DNA of 64,000 nt, taken from positions 7,479,001 through 7,543,000 of the forward strand of contig NZ_CP034448.1 of assembly GCF_003952465.1 (NCBI RefSeq). Direction: 5' to 3'. Below are positions 17,253 to 25,441 of this stretch, in pieces; position 1 is the first letter of the stretch, and every line of letters starts with the position of its first letter. The DNA is from Mesorhizobium sp. M1B.F.Ca.ET.045.04.1.1. GTDB taxonomy: Bacteria > Pseudomonadota > Alphaproteobacteria > Rhizobiales > Rhizobiaceae. The notes below the pieces were generated by a model. It saw only the letters and a list, made by a program, of their open reading frames with translations, had not been told where the DNA came from and ran no database searches. The translations under genes and the position numbers were made by a program.

Positions 17253-18239
17253 TCAGCGGGATCGATCTCGATCGTTAGTTTTCGGGGGAGCGAGCTTGAC
17301 TGTTCTGGTTGGAACATCGTTTTGAACACGGTCCGCTTTGCCATCGCTACGAATTTTTTCATCGCCACGATTTGAATTGCTCTTGGCTATGATGACATGG
17401 TCGATGGAGACGCTCACGCGATCATTGGACTGAGGCGTCTTTGCAAAGTTTTTCACGTCGACGGCGTTAATCCCGCGAGCATTGGCGACAAGCGCGGTAC
17501 CGTAGCTAACAGTCACTACCCGCCCCTTGAGTTCGTCGCCCTGCTTTGGGAACTGAATTTCCGGCTTGCCCATCATTCTTAGCGCCTGGGCAGTCATGCT
17601 GGTGACGCGGCCAAGCTGAGGATGATTGCGATCTTTGTTGATCTGGTGCGCCTCCAGCACCCGTTTCGCGAAGTCCTTGCCGTCTCCCACTGTGGCTTTT
17701 GCCAGGAAATCGCGCGTCTCACTGGCAGCAGGCCACATGGTTTCACGATCGAGCTCGAAACCGCGTTCCTTTGCGAACTGGTGCATGAAGACGCCGATCG
17801 TGCGGGTATTGCCCTCGCGAAAGGCGTGAGCCTGCCAAAGGTTGCTGATCAGCTTAGTGAAATGTGCCGCCGACTGCGCCCTATTGTTGTCGTCCCATCG
17901 AAATTTGCCGATTTCCTTCGTGTCTTGGTCGAGCAACTCGCTCATCTGGGCATGGTCGCCATAGGCAACGGAATGCCCGCCGAGGACCGCTTCGGGCTTC
18001 GACATATTGTAGATGCGCTGTTGCCCGGCCCATGGATACACATCAGAGAATATCCGACGATGCACTTCCATGAGATGGGCAGTGTCGAAATTGCCTTTGG
18101 CCGGGTGTTTCTCAAGATCACGGATGGCTTTGTCCGTCGCCATCTGCTCACGAAGATTGAGCTGTTCCTGATCGCGCACGTCGAACTTATTGATCAGTAC
18201 CGAAGTGCCAGGATAGCAATAAGGATCCTGAGAAGACAT
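17253..18239 (-). CDS. Fic-domain protein with relaxase-like C-terminal tail
   Basis: A 328-residue protein. The N-terminus DPYCYPGTSVLINKFDVRD and the HAFREGNTRT motif (residues 138-147) mark a Fic domain, which transfers nucleotide phosphates to target hydroxyls. The consensus HPFxxGNGRxxR is altered: Thr replaces the second glycine and Gly149 the last arginine, so the nucleotide used may differ. After residue 225 comes a small beta domain like the KfrB/OB segments of relaxases (GRVVTVSYGTALVANARG). The last residues, KLAPPKTNDRDRSR, match the relaxase end KLRPPPEKDRDRSR. It is probably a type IV secretion substrate, like VbhT and Bep proteins. Confidence 0.88.
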   Translation of the reverse strand: MSSQDPYCYPGTSVLINKFDVRDQEQLNLREQMATDKAIRDLEKHPAKGNFDTAHLMEVHRRIFSDVYPWAGQQRIYNMSKPEAVLGGHSVAYGDHAQMSELLDQDTKEIGKFRWDDNNRAQSAAHFTKLISNLWQAHAFREGNTRTIGVFMHQFAKERGFELDRETMWPAASETRDFLAKATVGDGKDFAKRVLEAHQINKDRNHPQLGRVTSMTAQALRMMGKPEIQFPKQGDELKGRVVTVSYGTALVANARGINAVDVKNFAKTPQSNDRVSVSIDHVIIAKSNSNRGDEKIRSDGKADRVQNDVPTRTVKLAPPKTNDRDRSR

Positions 18240-18337
18240 GTCACCGAATAACGAAATAGAACAATTGGAATTTGAATCGCCATAAACGCCGCGGTCAACC
18301 TCGACGCGAGAATTTGTCTAGATTGTTCCTGGATATG

Positions 18338-18359
18338 AAAAAGCGGCCGATCAGGCCGC
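18338..18359 (-). terminator. Rho-independent terminator overlapping a stop codon
   Basis: Stem GCGGCC/GGCCGC with loop TGATC, then TTTTTCAT on the minus strand. The loop contains the stop codon of the gene at 18351-18710. It separates that gene from the Fic gene. Confidence 0.8.
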
Positions 18360-18710
18360 CTTTGAACGTTTGTAGGCGATATAGCGATCGCCAATGGTAA
18401 AAGCCTCGTCCATGGTAACGACGCCATGTTTCTCGAGCGCAGACAGGAATTCTTCGAATGGCCCGAGTTCATTGCCGGAGCCGCGCATGATGGCAAGGCT
18501 ACCGCGATGTGAATCGTCGATCATAGCCTGACGATGCCGCGAGAACACATCCAGATCACCGGACTGGAAGAACGCCTCAATCACCGCATCGGCCTGCGCT
18601 CGAGTGGTAATGAAGTCGGGAATGTTGTTGAACACAGCGCCTCGCTTTCGGCAGTTAAGATAGTCATTTCTGCCGCGATTTTCAATGTCTTGCAGCCTGT
18701 TGACGATCAT
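18351..18710 (-). CDS. Hypothetical protein, 119 aa, upstream of the Fic gene
   Basis: No family recognised. It begins MIVNRLQDIENRGRNDYLNC and has an Ala/Phe-rich helix RAQADAVIEAFFQSGDLDVFSRHRQAM, then a Gly/acidic middle. The ATG at 18710 has an AAAGGAG ribosome site. I looked for the (S/T)xxxE(G/N) inhibitory helix of Fic antitoxins and did not find it. A terminator lies between this gene and the Fic gene, so a partnership is not supported. Confidence 0.7.
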   Translation of the reverse strand: MIVNRLQDIENRGRNDYLNCRKRGAVFNNIPDFITTRAQADAVIEAFFQSGDLDVFSRHRQAMIDDSHRGSLAIMRGSGNELGPFEEFLSALEKHGVVTMDEAFTIGDRYIAYKRSKAA

Positions 18711-18751
18711 GGCGAACGCTCCTTTCCATTGGCTTAGAGGGCACTGATAGA

Positions 18752-18783
18752 GAAAGCCCCGCCCTTGCAGGCAGGGCTTTCCG
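18752..18783. terminator. Hairpin after the DUF736 gene
   Basis: Arms AAAGCCC(C)GCC and GGC(A)GGGCTTT with a short loop, in the gap after the DUF736 stop. Runs of A and T on both sides would let it work in either direction. Confidence 0.6.
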
Positions 18784-18794
18784 AAGCGAGCCGG

Positions 18795-19121
18795 TCAGTT
18801 CGCCGGCGGGTTCCAAATCATCACGTATTCGCCTTCGTTGCCGCCTGGAGCCGGCGCGATGTTGGCGTAGAGGGTGCCGAACTCGGGGGCGCGCAGCGAG
18901 ACGGAGATGTACTCGGCTCCGGTGCGTTGCGAGGTGCGGACCCAGGCTGCACCAAGTTCGAAGCCGTTGCGGGTTGCGACCACGCGGTAATCGGGCTCCT
19001 GGCTGTCGGCGCTGCGCTTGGCGTTTTCGACGACCGAGATCGGGCAGCGGATCGAGAGGGTGGCGAGGGTGCCGGCGAAGCCTTTGTCGTTGGCGGTGAG
19101 GCGAGCGATGGTTGCTGACAT
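18795..19121 (-). CDS. DUF736 family protein
   Basis: A 108-residue beta-rich protein with the DUF736 pattern: LTANDKGFAGTLATLSIRCP near the start, DYRVVATRNGFELGAAWVRTS in the middle, and EYISVSLRAPEF near the end. The family is widespread on rhizobial plasmids and integrative elements, next to conjugation genes; its function is unknown. The start at 19121 has AAGGAGAA upstream; extending the frame further makes no family sense. Confidence 0.88.
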   Translation of the reverse strand: MSATIARLTANDKGFAGTLATLSIRCPISVVENAKRSADSQEPDYRVVATRNGFELGAAWVRTSQRTGAEYISVSLRAPEFGTLYANIAPAPGGNEGEYVMIWNPPAN

Positions 19122-19403
19122 GTCGGTTCTCCTTAGCTGATCGGGATCATTCCCGTGAACGCCCCATGAAAAAGCGCCAGACGGAGGACCGGTCACGACG
19201 GGATTTATCCCGGAGCTAGACCCATGCTTGTGCCAGCGGTGGAGGGGGATCACCCACCCGAAGGGCGGCGCGCTTGCGCGCCGTGATCGCGACGCGATTA
19301 TGGGGAAACCATCGCTGGCTTGCCCCTAAGGGTCAGGCTTGGGTTGACCGGGCCGACGGCGGCGGTTCGAATAAAGGGGCGTCATTGGGAATGAATTCGG
19401 GTT

Positions 19404-19438
19404 AGACACGGAGAACTATGTCACCGTTCCTCGTGTCT
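19404..19438. repeat. Imperfect 13-bp inverted repeat
   Basis: AGACACGGAGAAC and GTTCCTCGTGTCT pair at 11 of 13 positions over a 9-base loop. It stands in a stretch without genes (19122-19884). It could be a recombination or protein-binding site; nothing more can be said. Confidence 0.5.
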
Positions 19439-19884
19439 GCCACTCAACGACACGGGGGGGCAGGATCGGCCTCGGTTTTCGTTGGCTTGCGCCCGCTGCG
19501 CGGCTGAAACGCAGGGCAGCATTATACGCCGGTGTCCTATCGGGATGTTTGCAGGTCGTTCGGGTCTGACATCGTGGCCGCCCTCTGGCGTCCACGGCGC
19601 TGGTGGAAAGGATCAAAGGTCTTTTCCGTGCTTTCCGCGACTCGGCCTCTCCAGATCGTTGAGGCGTGCATGGCGCCACGTATGCTATGTCACGATTTGG
19701 GACCAATGGAATCTGGTGATGGATCCGCTCGAACTGCTGCTTGCAGGGCTGGATTTGCGCTGTTTCCTCACCTCAACAGCAGAAACTGTATCGTTCGAAG
19801 CAATCCTGACAACAGGACGGGAATTTGGCCGATCGTTTGATCGTACGCACGGAATGGATGCTGGGGGCAAAGTGCGGTTGCTTC

Positions 19885-20155
19885 CCAGGGCCCTTGTCGG
19901 AGAGACGCTCAACGTGGACGGCCCTTGTTGTGCTTCAAGATGCGGCGGAAGAGAAGGCCTCTCGCGACCCGGCCAAGCGGATCCAGCACTCAAGAGCAAC
20001 AACGGGGCCGGTCGATCGGCAGGGCCGCGCCCGACGATCTCGGAACGCCGCAAGCCGCCGGCGAAGCCCAACAGCAAGATAGCCCGCAGCAGACTTCTCA
20101 GATCGTTGCCGAGCGTGTTGACCATCGCCTTGATGTCGTCGCCAAACACGGGAAC
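19885..20155 (-). pseudogene. Tyrosine integrase remnant with internal deletion
   Basis: Matches the intact integrase at 24141-25226. It reads GDDIKAMVNTLGNDL and AILLLGFAGGLRRSEIVG, then jumps over about 50 codons to VVALECWIRLAG and on to the region of RIFKDNKTVDVERL. The region from SEIVG to the VEVG segment is deleted, and frame changes follow. Not functional. Confidence 0.88.
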
Positions 20156-20244
20156 GCTCGGGGACAGTATCTGACTGGAGGTCGGGCTTTATCAAGCCTT
20201 GTCGCGCTCTTTCATCTAGCGATCCTAATCCCCGATGAGGAACG

Positions 20245-20829
20245 TCAGAGTTCCTCACTCATGTCGCTAATCTCCAATTTGAATTGAGCTCCTTCGAAGG
20301 TCATCAGGCAGCGACCGAAGTCATCCCAAGAAATCTCCCGCCCATCGATTATAAGGAGGGGCACATGTCCATCTTGCGCTGCGTCCCAATCGATCAGCCC
20401 CCGAACGACGCCGGCTTGTCCGATCTGTAAGCCGTACTCACCGTCCTCGAGATGTTTTACGGCCAGGGTGCGCCGTATTTTCGCGATCAGGCGGCCGAGC
20501 ATGGCGAGAGGATCTTCGTTGGGTTCCGCAATCACCTGGAACCGGTAGCCGCCCGGGTTGCCGTTTCGGAGTTCGAACGCGTCCAAGGCTACGCCCGTGC
20601 CAAACAGGAACGTCGTGAAGTGGAATTCATGGATTTTCCCGTCGGCGTCTTTCAGTCGGATCTGATCGAATTCGACATGCTCGAAGTTGTCCAGGCCAGC
20701 AGCCGTGGCTGCCTTGCGATTGAAGCAGCGCCGGCAAAGCCGTTTAAATCCTGCTTCCATCGAGCCGTATTCCACGATCTCGAAGCTCGGCACCTGGCAG
20801 CCACAGCCTACGCATTTTGACTTCCGCAT
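20245..20829 (-). CDS. Hypothetical protein with N-terminal zinc-binding Cys motif, 194 aa
   Basis: The N-terminus has CVGCGC (residues 6-11) and CRRCF (33-37), together a likely four-cysteine zinc site. The rest is a mixed alpha/beta domain (HEFHFTTFLFGTGVALDAFE, later HVPLLIIDGREISWDDFGR). Similar hypothetical proteins occur in rhizobia, but I cannot name a function. It stands alone with no close neighbour on its strand. Length and codon texture look normal for the region. Confidence 0.75.
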   Translation of the reverse strand: MRKSKCVGCGCQVPSFEIVEYGSMEAGFKRLCRRCFNRKAATAAGLDNFEHVEFDQIRLKDADGKIHEFHFTTFLFGTGVALDAFELRNGNPGGYRFQVIAEPNEDPLAMLGRLIAKIRRTLAVKHLEDGEYGLQIGQAGVVRGLIDWDAAQDGHVPLLIIDGREISWDDFGRCLMTFEGAQFKLEISDMSEEL

Positions 20830-21362
20830 GGGACCTCAACTTCTCTGGCCGCGATGTATGCGACGTAGTGCTGCTGTAGCAGGTGTCCTTGCCAAGCCGC
20901 TCAGGGCAGGACCTACCTGTCCACGATCTCAGCCTCTATCGAACATCGTCATCCGCGATATCCTCGCCCGCGGCAAGTGCCGGGATCCCGCCGGCCAACA
21001 AGTTCTGCTTAGACTGCAGCCCGCGTCTCGAAATCCGGCAGTTGGCGCGGTCGGAAGGAGCGAACCTTATCCGGATTCCAAGTGTCCAGTGAGTGTGTAG
21101 ATTGGCTAGCTCGGCATGAGTTCCAGGCGCAATGCCGCGACGGGCAGCGTCTTCGAGATGTGAGGCTACACGGGCCTGACGCTTTATGTGGCAGTCCAAG
21201 ATCCAATCACCGGGAAATTTTTTCGGCAGATCGCCGGAACGGTGACAATGCGCTTGGCATCGGGGGCCTTGCCATTGGCGAAAAAATGGCCGGAGTGGCG
21301 CGGGCCGATTGGTGTGAATTCATCGCAGCGGGGTTTTGCGACAGGCCTAGCTGTACTGAATG
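20830..21362. other. Intergenic, no gene seen
   Basis: Several short open frames, none with family resemblance or a convincing ribosome site. Confidence 0.4.
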
Positions 21363-21713
21363 TCAGGATGACTTAGGCGGGACGTACAGGCAGATCGTAC
21401 TGTCAGGGCCAAATGGTATTTCACGATGCCGTTCTACCGTTGCCTTTTGGTCATGGCACCAATGGTAACGCATGTCGTGCGAGTGACGCACCCTGCTGTC
21501 CCCGTAAGGCAGCAACTCACCGGACGGCACCTTGAAGCCCTTGCTTGTTTCGCTAACGGCGCCATCCGTCATCGGCTCGCAATGCTCGTTCTCGCAGCAC
21601 TGTTTTTCGTACCAGCTATGTGCCGATGCCGCCGGCACTCCGAAGGCACACGCTGCGGCGATGATAGCCTCCAACCCGAGGGCGCCGCCGCGCCCGCCAA
21701 ATGGCCAGATCAT
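21363..21713 (-). CDS. Exported Cys-rich small protein, 116 aa
   Basis: An Ala-rich signal peptide ends around AASAHS. The mature part begins HSWYEKQCCENEHCEP, then two short beta segments and a final cysteine in STICLYVPPK. The AHxWY...CC...HC pattern is shared with the protein at 22048-22452, so the two belong to one family of small periplasmic proteins frequent in rhizobia, of unknown role. It starts within the stop of the upstream short gene (ATGA), so the two are probably coupled. Confidence 0.78.
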   Translation of the reverse strand: MIWPFGGRGGALGLEAIIAAACAFGVPAASAHSWYEKQCCENEHCEPMTDGAVSETSKGFKVPSGELLPYGDSRVRHSHDMRYHWCHDQKATVERHREIPFGPDSTICLYVPPKSS

Positions 21714-21892
21714 GATTTATCCCGGATCAGGTTGAGAAATTCCGGATAGATACAGCGATGGCCGAGGCCGTTTGATAGATAGGTCCAGGCCCGATCGGCG
21801 CTGTGCGCTAACGCAGAACCACTCTCCAGCGCCGCAGCCGTGGCCATCAAGCCCGCCAGCCCTGCGCGTCGCCGCGTGCTGACCACATGCAT
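21710..21892 (-). CDS. Small exported protein, 60 aa
   Basis: An Arg-rich start and hydrophobic Ala/Leu stretch ending SGSALAHS look like a signal peptide; about 30 residues remain (ADRAWTYLSNGLGHRCIYPE). It overlaps the next gene by ATGA. Called mainly from the signal peptide and the coupling; it might be a shortened copy of the neighbour family. Confidence 0.5.
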   Translation of the reverse strand: MHVVSTRRRAGLAGLMATAAALESGSALAHSADRAWTYLSNGLGHRCIYPEFLNLIRDKS

Positions 21893-22047
21893 CGAAGGGC
21901 CTCCCCCTTGCGGTGACCGAAGTTGTCACCAGCCACGGCACCCTTCGCGCGGACACGCCAGGTGGCCCTGGACTTCTGCGCTGGGCGATACGACTTGCTC
22001 CTAGATTAGCACATACTAATATGATAAGCAAATGCGAGGGCTAATTC

Positions 22048-22452
22048 ATGGCGCAGTTCCAAATCACTACTGCATTGATGTGGCTTGTCTTAGCCGCCGA
22101 AGCGAACGCTCACGATTGGTACACCGGGAAGACTGATCCCGTTCTTCATTATGACTGCTGCGGCAATAAGGATTGCCACCCGATCGATTCCAGCAACGTC
22201 AGAATGACCAAAGACGGCTATTTTGTGAGGATGCCGCGTCCCACCTACCTGAATGAGCCGCAAGAAGCTGAGTGGTTTATTCCTAGAGATCGCGTCCAGG
22301 CCGCGCCGGATGATCGGTATCATATTTGCGAGCGTCTGATGACGCTTTACCGAACGATCACCCCCCACATGAAGTTCGAAGCCTATCAGAGGTTCAGGTG
22401 GACGTGCTTTTTCGCGCCGCCGGGCACAAGCTCAATCGCGCAGACGCGCTAG
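22048..22452 (+). CDS. Exported Cys-rich small protein, 134 aa
   Basis: The signal peptide MAQFQITTALMWLVLAAEANA is cut before HDWYTGKTDPVLHYDCCGNKDCHP, the same AHxWY...CC...C pattern as at 21363-21713. A middle beta part (DGYFVRMPRPTYLNEP, EAEWFIPRDRVQ) resembles the GELLPYGDSRV region of the other. Cysteines at HICERL and RWTCFFAPPG could form disulfides. It is transcribed away from its paralog. Function unknown. Confidence 0.8.
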   Translation: MAQFQITTALMWLVLAAEANAHDWYTGKTDPVLHYDCCGNKDCHPIDSSNVRMTKDGYFVRMPRPTYLNEPQEAEWFIPRDRVQAAPDDRYHICERLMTLYRTITPHMKFEAYQRFRWTCFFAPPGTSSIAQTR

Positions 22453-22556
22453 AGAACGGGTCAGGACGAGGCGAACAATCCTTTCGAGGGCAAACTAGCG
22501 GTGCGCTTTGCGTCATAGTTCCGGGCCTAAACGCACAGCCTGTCGGCAACGTTCTA

Positions 22557-22582
22557 TGTCCGATAATTGTTCATCGGACGTA
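22557..22582. repeat. Resolvase-site-like imperfect palindrome
   Basis: TGTCCGATAATTGTTCATCGGACG: arms GTCCGAT and ATCGGAC with an 8-base centre. It resembles the perfect palindrome at 35961-35989. Confidence 0.5.
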
Positions 22583-22730
22583 TGTTGCTAACTCTGCCAA
22601 AATCCAAAATCGATGCAAGGGTCCTAACAGACTTCCCCCATATCGCCGATCTGATCAAGAAATGGGCGCAGGTTACCTGCGCACTGGCGCGTCCCGACGC
22701 CTCGAAACCGCGACGCGCTAGACCAGGATC

Positions 22731-22895
22731 GCCAACTCGGAGAACATATGCGAGGCGTCGCTTTAATCTCCTGGGGGCCCATCGGGAAGGCTTCGAGCCC
22801 ATGCGGGCTTCAAACCAGGATCATCGTGTCGATTATCGGCGCCTTGCCTTGCTCTGACGAAAGCCGCAGCGCTTTGCGGCGCATCTCCCTCCCCG
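22731..22895 (+). pseudogene. Tyrosine integrase N-terminal-core remnant
   Basis: Aligns with bases 24291-24463 of the intact integrase. The shared run is GAAGGCTTCGAGCCCATG (22788 onward), preceded by the AACTCGGAGAACA stretch and followed by the TATCGGCGCC stretch. Frames are broken several times. Non-functional scrap. Confidence 0.8.
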
Positions 22896-22909
22896 CTCAC
22901 GAATTGAAT

Positions 22910-23557
22910 TCAACACGGGTCGCTGCATGTATTCACCTGGACCGGCTTTGCGCTGCACGTCGGTGACGTGATCGCGTTCCGCAGTTCGTCCTGTGCGTCG
23001 CTAAGCCCAACATTCGCAGTACAGGCAGCGAACGCAGCCAATTTTAGCGCTGCGAGCATGGTCGCCTCGCTACCCAACGGCGGCGAAAGGCTGTTGGTCT
23101 TGCGTCTGCTTTCCAGCACGGCCATGGCCACGCCCGTCAGAGTGACGCGGAGCTCATCGACCAGCTCGTCGAAGCCCTCGATTTCAACGTCGGTTTCCGA
23201 GTGGCTCGGGCGCTGCGTCGCAGGTGCGTCTCGCACGGCAAGCGTCACCTCTCGGACGACTTCATCCACCAGCCCGACGATTTCGCCGGCGCGCGCGTCG
23301 AGTTCAGCCCATGGAATACAGCGCGTCCCAAGCCCTTCCTGCGCGCGGAGCTCCGCGGGCGAACGCGCGGCGATGCTGGCGTTGATGGTGAGGCCGGAGC
23401 GATCGTCGCCAAAGACGGTCATGATCCGCACACGCGCAGGCCGACCCGGCAGGCGCCGCAATTGCTCTGCTCGGTCAAGGGCCGTGGCAATCGCGCGGCC
23501 GACAGATGTCACCTCGTCGGTCAAAGCGTCCTGCCCCTGTCCCCTGTTCGGGCTCAA
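22910..23557 (-). CDS. Hypothetical protein, 215 aa
   Basis: No family recognised. It begins MSPNRGQGQDALTDEVTSVG. The protein has an alpha/beta character with acidic helices (DELVDELRVTLTGVAMAVLE) and a C-terminal part with three cysteines. The opposite strand has an open frame of like length, but that one is Ser/Thr/Arg-biased and looks like the shadow. Confidence 0.55.
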   Translation of the reverse strand: MSPNRGQGQDALTDEVTSVGRAIATALDRAEQLRRLPGRPARVRIMTVFGDDRSGLTINASIAARSPAELRAQEGLGTRCIPWAELDARAGEIVGLVDEVVREVTLAVRDAPATQRPSHSETDVEIEGFDELVDELRVTLTGVAMAVLESRRKTNSLSPPLGSEATMLAALKLAAFAACTANVGLSDAQDELRNAITSPTCSAKPVQVNTCSDPC

Positions 23558-24140
23558 ACCATAGCTGAGTCGCTCTCGTTAGCGGAGCCCGTCCCGGTCT
23601 CATTTTTCGGGTGAGCTGTAATCGCATGCAGCCAAGGCGGAGCGCACAGCGACGCAATTCGGATTACGCAGGAACTGAAGCGTTCTGGTGACGGCCGCAC
23701 TGCTCCCCGTTCCGCCGGAAGCCCGGATCCGCCGCTCTGAGGACAAGAAGGCCCGTCCCCCAAATTAGGCCAGTTGGATCCTGTGAACGAACATCAATTG
23801 CCGAACATCATCACCAAATCTCGTGGTGCCACACACGGCGGGTTTGTCGTGTGGTCACCAGGCCCGCTGCACTGGTGCTAAGCTGACCCGACCGGCTGGC
23901 CGAAATGAGCGACACGCCGAGGCCATGGAACGTGTCCGTCCGGCAGGCGCTGACCTTCATTCCCACGGCAGCGCGCCGATGATGCGCGCGAAGCGGAAAT
24001 GGCGCAACCCAGCGGCCTCGCTGTGAACTTCTTCCGCTGGACTGTTACGAAAGATCCGCTGACTCGACTAGAATCCGGCCATGAACCTCGAAGATGATTC
24101 GCGCCAGATGAAATGAGGCATTGAGAGGACGCGAGCGACC
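23558..24140. other. Intergenic before the integrase
   Basis: No gene seen. An attachment site might lie here or after the integrase, but no tRNA 3' end or direct repeat was recognised. Confidence 0.35.
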
Positions 24141-25226
24141 ATGGAAAACCCCTGTGAAACCCCGCCCATCGACAACGAGGCTGCAGACCTGCCCGACATC
24201 GTCGATCTGGTCTTGGAAATGGGTCAGGGTTCGGGCACGCCGGCGCGTCTCGAGGCCCTCGTCGAGACCGCGACAGACTACGCCAAGGCCGCCAGCTCAG
24301 AGAACACGCGAGACGCCTACGCCAAGGACTGGCGGCATTTCGCTTCCTGGTGCCGTCGCGAAGGCTTCGAGCCCATGCCGCCTTCAAGCCAGGTCATTGG
24401 CCTCTATATCGGCGCCTGCGCGGCCGGCGATCCGAAACGCGGCATCGCCTCTCTCTCCGTCGCGACAATCGAGCGGCGCCTCTCCGGGTTGACCTGGAAC
24501 TTCACCCAGCGCGGCGTGCCGATGGATCGCTCTGATCGGCACATTGCGACGGTGCTCGCGGGCATTCGCCGCAAGCATGCAAAGCCGCCGCGGCAGAAGG
24601 AGGCCGTGCTTGGCGACGACATCAAGGCGATGATCAACACGCTCGGCCATGATCTGCGAGGTCTGCGCGACCGAGCCATCCTGCTCTTGGGTTTCGCTGG
24701 CGGACTGCGCCGGTCCGAGATCGTCGGCCTGGACGTTGTTCGCGACGATCACAGTGACGGCCACGGCTGGATCGAGCTCTTTCCCAGCCAAGGCGTTCTG
24801 GTGACGCTGCGCGGCAAGACAGGCTGGCGCGAGGTCGAGGTCGGCCGCGGCGCTTCCGACCAGACCTGCCCTGTCGTTGCCCTCGAGAGCTGGATTCGCT
24901 TGGGCCGGATTGCAAGAGGCCCCCTTTTTCGGCGCATCTTCAAGGACAACAAGACCGTTGACGTCGAGCGGCTCTCCGACAAGCATGTCGCTCGTCTGGT
25001 CAAGCAGACCGCGCTTGCCGCTGGCGTCCGTTCCGATTTACCGGAAGGGGAACGGGCGGGGCTGTTTTCTGGTCACTCGCTGCGCGCTGGCCTTGCCTCC
25101 TCGGCCGACATCGAGGAACGTTACGTCCAGAAGCAGCTCGGTCACGCCTCGGCCGAGATGACGCGCAAATACCAGCGGCGGCGCGACCGCTTCCGCACCA
25201 ATCTCACCAAGGCGTCGGGGCTGTAA
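24141..25226 (+). CDS. Tyrosine recombinase/integrase, 361 aa
   Basis: A full-length phage-type integrase. The N-terminal SAM-like DNA-binding part includes SENTRDAYAKDWRHFASWC. Catalytic residues are visible: R in FAGGLRRSEIVGL, K in RGKTGW, H-x-x-R in SGHSLRAGL, H in QLGHASAEM and the nucleophile Y in TRKYQRRRDRF. It recombines DNA at an attachment site. Three or four broken relatives lie nearby, so elements with such integrases entered repeatedly. A direct ancestor of the remnants at 19.9 and 22.8 kb. Confidence 0.93.
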   Translation: MENPCETPPIDNEAADLPDIVDLVLEMGQGSGTPARLEALVETATDYAKAASSENTRDAYAKDWRHFASWCRREGFEPMPPSSQVIGLYIGACAAGDPKRGIASLSVATIERRLSGLTWNFTQRGVPMDRSDRHIATVLAGIRRKHAKPPRQKEAVLGDDIKAMINTLGHDLRGLRDRAILLLGFAGGLRRSEIVGLDVVRDDHSDGHGWIELFPSQGVLVTLRGKTGWREVEVGRGASDQTCPVVALESWIRLGRIARGPLFRRIFKDNKTVDVERLSDKHVARLVKQTALAAGVRSDLPEGERAGLFSGHSLRAGLASSADIEERYVQKQLGHASAEMTRKYQRRRDRFRTNLTKASGL

Positions 25227-25301
25227 AATGGTCCCCTCCCCCCACGATCGGGAGAGCGATTTCACACCTTACCTTACCCAAACCGCGATTGCGGCATTCC
25301 G

Positions 25302-25409
25302 CCAACCGAGGCCGTGCAGCAATCGCAGCACAAATCCATTCAGCAGGCCTCGCGCTACAACAACGACGCCGAACGGCACCTCGGCCGGGCCTCGCGGCTG
25401 ATTGTCTGA
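25302..25409 (+). pseudogene. Tyrosine integrase C-terminal tail
   Basis: Reads PTEAVQQSQHKSIQQASRYN, then AERHLGRASRLIV and a stop at 25407-25409. This is the C-terminus of a different integrase from the intact one just upstream, and nearly the same as the remnant at 16014-16100. No catalytic core precedes it. Confidence 0.8.
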
Positions 25410-25441
25410 GACCTGGGGAATGCCGTCCAAGGTGGATTTGC

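Noticed and set aside
18351..18710. Upstream neighbour as the antitoxin of the Fic protein
   Set aside because: No (S/T)xxxE(G/N) motif, wrong size for VbhA/BiaA-type antitoxins, and a terminator lies between the genes.
19416..19706. 96-codon minus-strand frame ending VVEWQTRGTVT, reminiscent of spurious frames near tRNA genes
   Set aside because: No tRNA cloverleaf could be drawn in the region, and the frame has no family.
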